Below are positions 26,630 to 35,306 of a DNA stretch of 64,000 nt, piece by piece; position 1 is the stretch's first letter; every line of letters starts with the position of its first letter. A program made the translations under genes and the position numbers. The DNA is taken from positions 1,053,528 to 1,117,527 of the forward strand of contig NZ_QVFV01000002.1 in the NCBI RefSeq assembly GCF_004212215.1, read 5' to 3'. The notes beneath the pieces are model-generated. The model made no database searches. It was not told the DNA's origin and was given only the letters and a program-made list of their open reading frames with translations. Origin of the DNA: Leptolyngbya iicbica LK. GTDB taxonomy: Bacteria; Cyanobacteriota; Cyanobacteriia; Phormidesmidales; Phormidesmidaceae.

Positions 26630-27037
26630 TGTGGTAACAGCTTCGATGACGCTGTGATGAATGCGATCGCTGAGTACGAGTTGACCGTCGGCTTGCACAA
26701 CCGCATCGCGCAATTGGGTAGCCCAGGTATTTTCAAACAGCATCACCGCCGCAAACGAATCGGTGTCGAGCCGTTGCCCAATGTCAGCCACATCTTCTTC
26801 GGAAATGAGGCCCGAGATTTCGGCGATAGCGGGGTCTAAGAGGCTGTGATCGACATCGGTCATTTCGTCGAGTTCGGTGATCGTGACTTCGCCGCTGGCC
26901 GTTTTGCGGATGAATAAAATGTCGACGATGCGAATAGTTTGGCGATCGACTAAGTCTTTGAGCTTGAGGGTGATGTCGTCGGTAATGGCGGTTTCCGGGA
27001 ATTTGATGCAGATTAGCTCAACTGGACCGAAGGGCAT
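26618..27037 (-). CDS. DUF6325 family protein
   Basis: A 139-residue cytoplasmic protein with FGPVELICIKFP at the start, a DRQTIRIVDILFIRKTASGEV strand-turn block and a C-terminal LFENTWATQLRDAVVQADGQLV segment, the pattern of DUF6325 (DUF1269-related). Function is unknown; such genes often lie beside SHOCT and DUF1269 genes, as here. The ATG at 27037 is chosen because the family starts at this point; the frame to 27091 adds an unrelated leader. Confidence 0.8.
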   Translation of the reverse strand: MPFGPVELICIKFPETAITDDITLKLKDLVDRQTIRIVDILFIRKTASGEVTITELDEMTDVDHSLLDPAIAEISGLISEEDVADIGQRLDTDSFAAVMLFENTWATQLRDAVVQADGQLVLSDRIHHSVIEAVTTVKS

Positions 27038-27068
27038 AAGAGGTGCTCCAGAACGTGGGTTTGGGGGC

Positions 27069-28151
27069 TCAATATCGCAAGATGAGGGCAATTTTTTGAT
27101 GGTTGGCTAGTTCGCCGTCATCCATGAGTTCGACCTCGCCGCCTTTGAGCAAAACGGCTTCGATAATTTCATCCACCGCATCGTCCATGACGTCCGTACC
27201 GCCGGGCTCGGCGACCGTTTTCAAGCCGCCGTTTTCAGTGACCACGGCGGGGACGTGGTAGTTCTTTTCCACCAGCAGCAGTTGGCCGCGGCCGTCGTTG
27301 GCCAATCGCCACACTTCCTCGATGGCAGACACGACTTTTTGCTGGCTCATGGCCCGGTCGAGGGCTTGCAGGGCGTCGTCGTGGCGTTGTTGCCGAATGG
27401 TTTGCGCGATCGCCCAAATGTCGGGGGTGAGTTCTGCCAGGGTGGCGCGATCGTGGCTGCCGGTGAGCGTCCCGACGATATCGCCCTTGTACTCCGACAC
27501 TTCTCGGAAGAAGGAGATTTGTCGCTTGACCCCACCGAGAATGAGCGGTAAATGCTTGGGTTCATCTTGGGCGTAGGCAGCAAAGGCGCGATCAACCTGT
27601 TGGAAAAACCGACGAAAGCGATCGTCGACATAGGCGGTATCTGCCTCATAGGGAATCGGTTCCGTCGCCGCAGGCCCCGTCATTTGCATCGGAAAGCGAT
27701 CGTCAAACACTTCTTCGAGGGTTTCCCCAGTGCCGGCGATGAGTCGGGTCGCATTTTGGCTGAGCAAAAATACCCAATAGCACACCATCCGGTGCATGCC
27801 GTACAGCAGGTCGCGCGTCGCAAATGTCTGATCGATGATGACCCGCTCAGGAACCGGGAAGGGCAGATAAAACTTCTTGGCAACATCGTGGCTAACGAAT
27901 AAAGCCAATCCATCCAGCGTGTGGTTGTAGTCGATGTCGGCGACCAGGGTTTCGAGCCGAATCAGCAAGGGCTCAATATCCCGTTTATCAAATTCCTGGC
28001 TCAGTCGTTCCCGCGCCTCGTCGACCAGATTTTTGACCCGGATCGGGTCTTTTTGGTGGTCGGGAAAGTGGCGATAGGTCGGCAGCAAAATGGACAGAGC
28101 CGGAACGCTGACCATCGATTGCAGTGCTTTCAAATCATGGCGAGTAATCAT
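27069..28151 (-). CDS. baeRF-family (eRF1-like) protein
   Basis: A 360-residue protein of the bacterial archaeo-eukaryotic release-factor-like group (baeRF, probably family 3). It starts with LKALQSMVSVPALSILLPTYRHFPDHQKDPIRVKNLVDEA, and the C-terminal domain has the release-factor-like VWRLANDGRGQLLLVEKNYHVPAVV. The family is thought to act on ribosomes or in stress, without a proven activity. The ATG at 28151 is preferred to one at 28202. It is 31 bases upstream of DUF6325 and probably in the same transcript. Confidence 0.82.
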   Translation of the reverse strand: MITRHDLKALQSMVSVPALSILLPTYRHFPDHQKDPIRVKNLVDEARERLSQEFDKRDIEPLLIRLETLVADIDYNHTLDGLALFVSHDVAKKFYLPFPVPERVIIDQTFATRDLLYGMHRMVCYWVFLLSQNATRLIAGTGETLEEVFDDRFPMQMTGPAATEPIPYEADTAYVDDRFRRFFQQVDRAFAAYAQDEPKHLPLILGGVKRQISFFREVSEYKGDIVGTLTGSHDRATLAELTPDIWAIAQTIRQQRHDDALQALDRAMSQQKVVSAIEEVWRLANDGRGQLLLVEKNYHVPAVVTENGGLKTVAEPGGTDVMDDAVDEIIEAVLLKGGEVELMDDGELANHQKIALILRY

Positions 28152-28359
28152 GTTAATTTCCTTAGCGATCGCAATAAATCGGTGCGAGCAGAGACAAGTC
28201 AACGGCAGGTATCGGAGACTGGATTAACTAGGCCCTGCTACCTTTCGGCGGGGAAATTTCCCCTCAGACATCGGTTCGTGGATGGGGGAACCGACGATGA
28301 TGTTTGGCTGTAGGGGCGCACCGCGTACCTGCTTGGCGTGAATTTTGCTCGGGTGTGCT

Positions 28360-28510
28360 AACCTCACCGCCTGCGGCACCTCTCCTAAGCCCTTCGGGCA
28401 GGCTGCGCCAACGCAAGGAGAGGTTTGTTCACGTTGTGCTCAACAGTTTTGACTGACTTTGAGCACAACTTCCGATTCCTCTCCTTAGCAAGGAGAGGTC
28501 AGGTGAGGTT
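28360..28510. repeat. MITE-like nested palindromic element
   Basis: Terminal inverted repeats AACCTCACC (28360-28368) and GGTGAGGTT (28502-28510) bound 151 bases. Inside are a CCTCTCCT/AGGAGAGG hairpin (28379-28386 with 28416-28423), a perfect 11-bp stem GTTGTGCTCAA/TTGAGCACAAC (28433-28443 with 28459-28469) and a CCTCTCCTT/AAGGAGAGG hairpin (28478-28486 with 28490-28498). It has no coding capacity. The arms resemble short interspersed repeats of other cyanobacteria. It lies between the baeRF and arcA genes. Confidence 0.7.
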
Positions 28511-28605
28511 CTACAACCTTGCAAAGCTAGGCTCGATAATTCGGTTGTGGAGGCGCTAAACAGGTACCGTACCGCCGTGCGCCCTGGCTCAATTTTCTAA
28601 ACCCT

Positions 28606-29877
28606 TTAGAAATCCACCGCATCGCGAATGATGGGGCAGGTCATGCAGTGACCGCCGCCGCGCCCGCGCCCCAGTTCGGCCCCGACGATGGTGACGACTT
28701 CGATGCCCTCTTTGCGCAAGGCGGTGTTAGTAACCGTGTTGCGGTCGTACATGACGACGACGCCCGGCTCTAGGCAGACCGCGTTGTTGCCGCTGTCCCA
28801 CTGTTGGCGCTGCTCTTGGTAGGCATTGCCCCCCGTCTCGACCACCCGTAACTTTTTCAATCCCAAAGCCTGGGCCACGACCTCGACAAACGACTTGTCT
28901 TCTTTGACGATTTCGTAGCCGGGAGCCTTGTCACTGGGGTAGATGGAGAAGGGCACCACCTGATTCATGATGGGCGGGAACAGGGTGACGAGGTCGCGAT
29001 CGCAGAACGTGAACACCGTATCCAGGTGCATGGCCGATCGCAGCTTGGGCATCCCAGCCACAATCACCCGCTCAGCGCCGCCTTTGGCAAACAAGTTCGC
29101 CGCCACCTGGGTGATCGCTTGATAAGAGGTGCGCTCACTCATCCCCACGAGCACAATCCCGTTGCCAACGGGCATCACGTCGCCCCCTTCAAAGGTCGCA
29201 GCACCGTGATATTCGGTCGGGTCGCCCCACCAAATTTCAAAGTCGGCATCGACAAAGTCGGGGTGGAACTTGTAAATCGAGGTGGTGAGAATGGTTTCCT
29301 CATGGCGGGCGGGCCAGTACAGCGGGTTCAGCGTCACACCGCCGTAAATCCAGCAGGTGGTGTCGCGGGTATAGAGGGTATTGGGCAGAGGCGGCAGCAG
29401 ATAGCCTGCGTAGCCGTCATTCTCTTGGGCCAGCTTCAGCAGTTCACTGCCAAAGTCTTTGGGCATGTCGTATACCGCGAGGCCGCCGATCAGGTATTCC
29501 GCCAATTTCGCGGGGGGGAGTTCCTCCAGAAACGAACGCACGTCGTCGATCAGCCCTAACCCCACTTCGTTGGGCACCATGCGCTGGTCGAGAATCCACT
29601 TTTTGGCATCGGCAATGGCAACGGTTTCCGCCAGCATTTGATGCATTTCGACGACATCAATGCCGCGATCGCGCATCTTCAGCACAAAATCGGCGTGGTC
29701 GCGTTTGGCCATATCGACCCACAGCACATCGTCAAACAGCAACTCATCATTATTGCTGGGGGTGAGTCGCGAGTGCGCGAGGCCCGGCGAGCAGACCATC
29801 ACTTTGTGCAATTTGCCCACTTCAGAGTGGACGCCGTAGGGTTTGGTTTTGGGTTGAGTAGGGGTTGTAGCTGTCAT
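28606..29877 (-). CDS. arcA: arginine deiminase
   Basis: A 423-residue enzyme hydrolysing arginine to citrulline and ammonia. Motifs: [21 protein letters not shown] at the start, [12 protein letters not shown] (substrate-binding), MHLDTVFTF with the catalytic histidine, and GGGHCMTCP carrying the catalytic cysteine near residue 412. It lacks the extra C-terminal domain of cyanobacterial arginine dihydrolase (ArgZ/AgrE), so it should be a classical deiminase. Its neighbour is an amino-acid antiporter; the partner genes arcB and arcC are not in the window. Confidence 0.93.
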   Translation of the reverse strand: MTATTPTQPKTKPYGVHSEVGKLHKVMVCSPGLAHSRLTPSNNDELLFDDVLWVDMAKRDHADFVLKMRDRGIDVVEMHQMLAETVAIADAKKWILDQRMVPNEVGLGLIDDVRSFLEELPPAKLAEYLIGGLAVYDMPKDFGSELLKLAQENDGYAGYLLPPLPNTLYTRDTTCWIYGGVTLNPLYWPARHEETILTTSIYKFHPDFVDADFEIWWGDPTEYHGAATFEGGDVMPVGNGIVLVGMSERTSYQAITQVAANLFAKGGAERVIVAGMPKLRSAMHLDTVFTFCDRDLVTLFPPIMNQVVPFSIYPSDKAPGYEIVKEDKSFVEVVAQALGLKKLRVVETGGNAYQEQRQQWDSGNNAVCLEPGVVVMYDRNTVTNTALRKEGIEVVTIVGAELGRGRGGGHCMTCPIIRDAVDF

Positions 29878-29922
29878 AGTGTGTTTGGGGATAAAGAGGG
29901 TGAACTCAACAGTTGAGCGGAA

Positions 29923-31395
29923 TCAAAAAGCAATTTGTCCAGAAATCAGGCCGACCAGCGCGGTGATGGCCGCGATCGCGGCCACCGTAAAGACAAACCA
30001 TTCCACAGGGGTAAAGATGCGCAGCTGCTGTTCGCGTCGGGCCAGGAAAAACAGAATCGTGCCAGGTGCCAAAATCAACGCCGCCAGCAGAAGCTTGTCC
30101 AGCCCCCCGGCCACCAGCATGAGAATGGCGTAGGCCGTGGCAATCAGGGCAATGATCAGTTCCCGATTGCGGGCCGAAGCGTCCCGTTCATAGGTCTCGC
30201 GGGTCAGTGCTAGCTTGAGGGCATAAGCGGCCACCGTCAGATAGGGAATCAGCGACATCGCACTGGTCAGTTCCAGCGCCAGGTCGAAGGCGTTTTCAGC
30301 AAACAGGGTCGTAATCAGGAACCCCTGCACGACCAGATTGGTCATCCATAGCGAGATGGCGGGCACCTTTTGCGCATTTTCCCGATTCAAAAAGTTCGGC
30401 ATCAGGTTGTTCTTGGCGGCCATAAAGGGCACCTCAGCGGCAAATAGCGTCCAGGCTAGATAGGCCCCGAGGACAGAAATTAAGAGGCCAACGCTGACGA
30501 AAATATTGCCCCAACGACCCACGACCATTTCTAAAGCCCCCGCCATCGAGGGATTCCGTAACTCAGCCAGCTCGGCCCGTGGCAGCAATCCGTAGGGCAG
30601 TACCGTGACCATGATCAGCAGGCACAAGACGCCGACAAAGCCCAAGACGGTGGCGACTCCGACATCCGATCGCTTTTCGGCATAGCGGGAATAAATACTG
30701 GCCCCCTCAATACCGATGAACACGAAGACCGTCACCAGCATCGTGTCGCGCACCTGCGCCCAGAGCGGCTCGTCATACCCCTGTCCGCCTAGCAGATTGG
30801 CGGTGAAAACATCGAAGTTAAAGGCGAATAGCAGAATAAAGACAAACGTGAGAATCGGCACAATTTTGGCGATCGTGACGATGGTGTTGACGCCAGCCGC
30901 CTGTTGCACCCCCCGCAAAATCATGAAGTGAAACAGCCAGATGATGATCGACGAACCAACCACGGCGGCTACGGTGTCCCCATCACCAAACACCGGGAAA
31001 AATTCCCCCAATGTCGATTTGATCAGGACAAAGTAAGAGACGTTGCCCACGCAGGTGCTGGACCAAAATGCCAAAGCGGCGAGAAAGCCAATGTAGTTGC
31101 CAAATCCGGCTTTCGCGTAAATGAAGACGCCGGAATCAAGTTTGGGCTTGCGCTGCGCCAAGTTTTGAAAAACAAACGCCAGCATAAGCATGCCGACGCC
31201 AGCGATCGCCCAGGCAATCAAGGCGCCGACGACGCCAGTCGCCCGTCCAAAGCGGCCTGGCAAGGTAAAAATACCCGCCCCCACCATGGAGCCGACGACC
31301 AAGGCGGTGAGTGCCCAGACCGACAGGGTTTGATTTTCCTGCTCGGAACTAGAGGAGGTATCAATCGCGGAACTGTAGTCCTGTGGTGAAGTCAT
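29923..31395 (-). CDS. arcD: APC-family arginine/ornithine-type antiporter
   Basis: A 490-residue transporter with about twelve helices, starting from a disordered Ser/Gln-rich tail. ALTALVVGSMVGAGIFTLPGRFGRATG and IEGASIYSRYAEKRSDVG place it in the basic amino-acid/polyamine antiporter (ArcD/LysP) branch of the APC superfamily. It lies 45 bases upstream of arcA on the same strand, so import of arginine with export of ornithine or citrulline is the natural inference. Exact substrate is not proven by sequence. Confidence 0.88.
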   Translation of the reverse strand: MTSPQDYSSAIDTSSSSEQENQTLSVWALTALVVGSMVGAGIFTLPGRFGRATGVVGALIAWAIAGVGMLMLAFVFQNLAQRKPKLDSGVFIYAKAGFGNYIGFLAALAFWSSTCVGNVSYFVLIKSTLGEFFPVFGDGDTVAAVVGSSIIIWLFHFMILRGVQQAAGVNTIVTIAKIVPILTFVFILLFAFNFDVFTANLLGGQGYDEPLWAQVRDTMLVTVFVFIGIEGASIYSRYAEKRSDVGVATVLGFVGVLCLLIMVTVLPYGLLPRAELAELRNPSMAGALEMVVGRWGNIFVSVGLLISVLGAYLAWTLFAAEVPFMAAKNNLMPNFLNRENAQKVPAISLWMTNLVVQGFLITTLFAENAFDLALELTSAMSLIPYLTVAAYALKLALTRETYERDASARNRELIIALIATAYAILMLVAGGLDKLLLAALILAPGTILFFLARREQQLRIFTPVEWFVFTVAAIAAITALVGLISGQIAF

Positions 31396-31563
31396 ATTCT
31401 TCTGAGAGTGAAGTTCAGACAGATATCAAGCGAAGCCAGGGAATGTCATAATTGAGCGGCTAAATTTCCTTGTGCCAAGGGATGCAGCCCCGAGCTCATA
31501 GGGATAGTGTGGGTACGGTCATGCTTTTAGCTCCAGGCTTCTAGAATTCATTGCTGACCAGCC

Positions 31564-32046
31564 CTAGAACTGCTCCACTCCTAAAAAGCGGGTAGAGCTG
31601 TTATCGGTCACAGTGCTGCAATTGCTGTCAACGATTCGCGCGTCAAACACTTCGAGGCGGCAGGTGCCCGCAGTGTTGGAAATAACTCGCAGCGTTTCAG
31701 AAGAATCGAAGCTGCGCACCCGAGTCAACAGCACGAAGTTGTTCTGTCCACCGGGTTCGGCATTCCGGCGGGTAATGACGCCCCGATATTCAACTCGACT
31801 GGGCGCCCGGTTGCGGTTGCTGCTTGCCTGAGGTTCCGTCATCTCTAGACGAAAATTTTCACCGTCTAGGGTTAACAACACATTGGCATTGCGCCCCCTG
31901 GCAAAGACAGAGCCCTGGGCAACGCCTCGGCCCTGAAAAAACTCTTGATTGGCATTCGTTTGGGCGATCGCTACGGGAGCTTGCAGCAGCCCTACCACCG
32001 CTGCACCACCCACGATGCCCATGAGCAAATGGGACTGTTTCCACAT
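31564..32046 (-). CDS. secreted protein of unknown function
   Basis: A 160-residue protein with a signal peptide (HLLMGIVGGAAVVGLLQAPVAIA, about 6-28). The mature part is beta-rich with GRNANVLLTLDGENFRLEM and two cysteines near the C-terminus (TCRLEVFDARIVDSNCS) that may form a disulfide. I do not recognise the family. It stands between the arcD and DUF1269 genes, all on the same strand but with spacers of over 50 bases. Confidence 0.65.
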   Translation of the reverse strand: MWKQSHLLMGIVGGAAVVGLLQAPVAIAQTNANQEFFQGRGVAQGSVFARGRNANVLLTLDGENFRLEMTEPQASSNRNRAPSRVEYRGVITRRNAEPGGQNNFVLLTRVRSFDSSETLRVISNTAGTCRLEVFDARIVDSNCSTVTDNSSTRFLGVEQF

Positions 32047-32103
32047 TTCAAATCATCCAAAATAACTGAGCGATCGCCCTGATCTGCGTCAGAGATAGCG
32101 CTT

Positions 32104-32598
32104 TTACAGCTCTGCGCCAAAATCTTCTGCGAGCTTGGCCTCTTGCTCCGTCGTCAGGTTCGACTGCACCAGTTCGCCTCGCTCTGCTGGCGCAAACGCA
32201 TCTTTCACCTTGTCCACCGTGACTTGCCCCGTCAGCAAAAACAGCGCCGAAGTCCCCTCGGTCACCTTTTCCCGCACTTGCTTGATGAATTCGTCATTGA
32301 TGCCGTAGTCGGTAAACTTGCCTGAAACCGCTCCGGCGGTAGCGCCCACAATCATGCCAAACAGAGGGGTGAGAAAAATCAGACCAAACAACATGCCCCA
32401 AAAGGCACCCCCCAAGGCACCCACGCCAGCCGTGTTCACGGCCTGATAAGTTTTCGGCTTTTTACGCCCCTCCGGCCAGTACACGATCGCCGCGTCCATA
32501 ATCTTGACGATTTCTTGTTTTTGCAGACTCTGTAGCTTCTTTAGAGCCTTCTCAGCACCATCGGCACTGTTAAATTTCCAAACTGTCAAAGTAGACAT
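32104..32598 (-). CDS. DUF1269 family protein
   Basis: A 164-residue protein starting STLTVWKFNSADGAEKALKKL, with a glycine-rich hydrophobic hairpin (GALGGAFWGMLFGLIFLTPLFGMIVGATAGAVSG, about 73-110) and a C-terminal region FIKQVREKVTEGTSALFLL, which identify DUF1269. Such proteins are induced by stress in several bacteria and often co-occur with SHOCT and DUF6325 genes, as in this cluster. Molecular role unknown. Confidence 0.85.
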   Translation of the reverse strand: MSTLTVWKFNSADGAEKALKKLQSLQKQEIVKIMDAAIVYWPEGRKKPKTYQAVNTAGVGALGGAFWGMLFGLIFLTPLFGMIVGATAGAVSGKFTDYGINDEFIKQVREKVTEGTSALFLLTGQVTVDKVKDAFAPAERGELVQSNLTTEQEAKLAEDFGAEL

Positions 32599-32684
32599 AT
32601 TTTCTCCAGTAACTTATCCAAAGTCTCCGAGCAAAAAAGCACTTAATCAGACCATCAAGTCTTGAACGTTCATTTGAGGCAAAC

Positions 32685-33074
32685 TCAAGGATCGGCTTCT
32701 TCCCACTTCATTAATTTGGCAATGTAATGGGGTAGCGTGGATGGATTAAATGGTTTCGCGATCGCCCCAGCAAACCCCATCTGACGAAGCTGATCAGCGG
32801 TAAAGAAAACGGCTCTCGACGAAATCAACAAGATCGGGATCGATTGCCGATGAGTGTGAGTTTTCAACTGCTCAATGAACAACAACGCATCCGTTTCAGG
32901 AGTTGATGTATCCACCAAAACCACATGAGGTTTCTGCTGTTCACATAAACAAATCCCCTCCCGAATAGAGTCCGAAAGCACTACATGCCAACCACCAAGT
33001 TCTCTTAGGCAAGCTCCTAAAACCTCTCGCAGGCTGGTTTCATGTTCGATCAATAAAATGGATCGAGTCGCCAT
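32685..33074 (-). CDS. partly degenerate single-domain receiver
   Basis: A 129-residue CheY-like protein related to the receiver at 14671-15042 (both share the GGWxxx...EG spacing and a KPFNPxT ending). The Mg-binding DD pair is replaced by EH in ILLIEHET, while the phospho-acceptor aspartate (VLVDTSTPETDA), switch serine and lysine (AKPF) remain. It may be poorly phosphorylated or signal constitutively. No kinase gene is adjacent. Confidence 0.8.
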   Translation of the reverse strand: MATRSILLIEHETSLREVLGACLRELGGWHVVLSDSIREGICLCEQQKPHVVLVDTSTPETDALLFIEQLKTHTHRQSIPILLISSRAVFFTADQLRQMGFAGAIAKPFNPSTLPHYIAKLMKWEEADP

Positions 33075-33421
33075 AAATAACCCCTTCTACATATGGCAGG
33101 GGCAAGGTCAGAGGTTTCCCGACCGGGCAATATGCGAGTGATTTAGCCGGACCTCATTTCCTTAGCCATCAAGGTAGAACAAGAAAATATGAAACTAATA
33201 GCATCAAGATTCGAGTGCATCAGTGGCAAATAATCAGCCCAAATTCTTCCTCATCTCAGAGGATTTATTACCGGCAAGAGGGGTGAATGATGACAGATCT
33301 AGAACCCGCCACGACGAGCTATCCAGCCCAGTTTGAATCATTTTTCCGAGCTGCGATCGCCATCACAACTCAGCGCAAATCTTCAGACTCTATTAAATTT
33401 CAAGATTCATGAAGGCAGGAA
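33075..33421. other. intergenic region with one possible small ORF
   Basis: About 350 bases between the degenerate receiver and the hydrolase gene, A+T-rich. Apart from the 41-codon frame at 33287-33412 I see no gene, repeat or strong hairpin. Confidence 0.35.
33287..33412 (+). CDS. possible small ORF (41 codons)
   Basis: Begins ATGATG after GAGGGGTGA, a good Shine-Dalgarno, and encodes MMTDLEPATTSYPAQFESFF plus a short basic tail. It contains a GCGATCGC site. No family recognised; it ends 9 bases before the stop of the opposing hydrolase gene. Could be spurious. Confidence 0.3.
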   Translation: MMTDLEPATTSYPAQFESFFRAAIAITTQRKSSDSIKFQDS

Positions 33422-35101
33422 TTATGGTTCGCCCAAACCTGAGGACTCAGATAGGTCGCGAATCAAATGCATCGAAAAGGGTGGCTGACTAATGTAATTG
33501 ACATAGGAGGCGGCTAAATAAGGGCGATATTCGTCGCGCTCGGCCACATGAGTTTGAGCAAACGCGACGACCAAGGCTCCGTAGTTACTTCTCAGCCAAG
33601 CTTGCGCCAGTTCCAACTCTAAATCATCTTCAATGGAGTAAATAAATTGCGACAGCGTGCGCGTCGATTCCTCACTATGCGCTTTTTGATCCACTAATAA
33701 GAAATATTTTTCTGGGGTTGTTAACCACGCAAACGTCACCGCCTGTTCTGGGATCACTGGCGTCACGTAATCATAAACGCCACCCGCAATTAAGGTGGGA
33801 ACTTGAATTTTGGCGGTGCCACTCTGGCCAAATAAATTGCTGACGGTATTAAACGCCATGACCAACTTGATCCGCTCATCCCTCAAGGTGCCTTGGCTCA
33901 GCGCCGCCATATCTTGGGGCGAATTTTCTAACTCCAGGGCTCGACATTGCAGCAGTCGGGAAATATTAGCGATGAAGGCTGCATCCGGTTCACACTGGGC
34001 TTTGAGCCAGTCAAAATCTACCGTAGCTCCGGCATTGACCAGCACCGTGTAGCCCCCAAAAGAATGACCGATCGCCCCAACTGACTCGGTGTTGAGCTGT
34101 TCGCCCAACTGAGTCTCGTTCAATCGCTGTAGTTCATCCAATAGAAAGGACACGTCTTGCGGCCGATTCACAAATTCCCGCCGCTGAAAAAATTCATCCG
34201 CCAGCCAGGCCTCTAACTCGCGTCTCTGGGTTTCGTTGCTGCCGACATGTTCGGGCATGGCCACCGCAAAGCCATAGGAGGCCACATGCGCGGCGATATC
34301 TCTGAAATAGATGCGGCTATGGCCTAAACCGTGGGAAAACACGATGATGGGAATGGTTCCAGCATCGGCGTTGGGGACCTCAGGCAAAAACAAATCGGCA
34401 GGAACGGGGCGATCGCGACGCTCATCCACTAAATTTAGCGGGATAAATCGCACCGGATAGGGACCGCGATCGCGTAAATCTGGCAGGGCCGCATAGTCGG
34501 TCGGATTATTCTCAGCGTCGAGGCTGGATTGATTGACCACCGATGCTGTAAATGAATCGGTCTCCGCGATCGCCCGTCGGAGCTGACGATTCACCGCCAA
34601 GACCCGCAACAGATCCACCGTGATCGTCTCCGTCGGAAAGAGCCGCAGCAAATCGATCACAGAGCCGCCTTCGGGTGCTTGCATCGCCTGACTCAGGGCC
34701 GATCTGAGGGCCGTTTGCCCGTTGAGCCCACTCCCCGTGCGCACTGTTAAGCCCGTCGATTGCAACAGTCGAGTCCCCATCGGGGAATACAGCTTTTGAG
34801 AAAAGGCAACGGGATCCTCAGCTCTGGGGGTAGCCAGAGCCGCCTGAAACGTCGCCAGAGTTTCGTCGTCTAGCGATTGAAAAAACGGTGCCAGGTGTTC
34901 ATCCACTGTGCCGTCGTTCGCAAAGGTTACCAGCGAAGACACCGGCACCGTCCGGCTCAGAAACCCAAATTGCAGCTTGACTCGCTCTGCGCTGAAGCCA
35001 GGCGTCGCTGGCACAACACTAATGGTTGCGGCAGCCACAATTCTCGCCAGCCACGACCACAGACGATAACGCGATCGGGCACCGGGAGCTGATGTGTTCA
35101 T
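33422..35101 (-). CDS. exported alpha/beta hydrolase with N-terminal DUF1400
   Basis: A 559-residue exported enzyme. Signal peptide (about 15-38), a DUF1400 domain (about 40-190, AERVKLQFGFLSRTVPVSSL and ITVDLLRVLAVNRQLRRAI), then an alpha/beta hydrolase resembling platelet-activating-factor acetylhydrolases: oxyanion/HG motif IIVFSHGLGHSR, nucleophile elbow IGHSFGGYT, and a late histidine in QKAHSEES. This fusion is frequent in cyanobacteria; the natural ester substrate is unknown. Confidence 0.88.
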   Translation of the reverse strand: MNTSAPGARSRYRLWSWLARIVAAATISVVPATPGFSAERVKLQFGFLSRTVPVSSLVTFANDGTVDEHLAPFFQSLDDETLATFQAALATPRAEDPVAFSQKLYSPMGTRLLQSTGLTVRTGSGLNGQTALRSALSQAMQAPEGGSVIDLLRLFPTETITVDLLRVLAVNRQLRRAIAETDSFTASVVNQSSLDAENNPTDYAALPDLRDRGPYPVRFIPLNLVDERRDRPVPADLFLPEVPNADAGTIPIIVFSHGLGHSRIYFRDIAAHVASYGFAVAMPEHVGSNETQRRELEAWLADEFFQRREFVNRPQDVSFLLDELQRLNETQLGEQLNTESVGAIGHSFGGYTVLVNAGATVDFDWLKAQCEPDAAFIANISRLLQCRALELENSPQDMAALSQGTLRDERIKLVMAFNTVSNLFGQSGTAKIQVPTLIAGGVYDYVTPVIPEQAVTFAWLTTPEKYFLLVDQKAHSEESTRTLSQFIYSIEDDLELELAQAWLRSNYGALVVAFAQTHVAERDEYRPYLAASYVNYISQPPFSMHLIRDLSESSGLGEP

Positions 35102-35306
35102 ATCAGTTTCCTATGTTTGACAGCTACATTACTGATGCCACTCAGCCATCATCAAGACCATCAAACGGGCTCTAAAGTCAAAAACACCTCCCTATCCTCT
35201 CATAGATAAATGGCTAGTGAATTTTCGCGCATCGCCAGATTCTCTATCCCATTCGCTAGTGACATTCCTTAACAGACGCCTGCTGCGCCGCTGATCGAGT
35301 CATCCC

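Noticed and set aside
26377-26736. N-terminal extension of the SHOCT gene
   Set aside because: Runs through two hairpin repeats and direct repeats; a good Shine-Dalgarno precedes the internal ATG at 26376.
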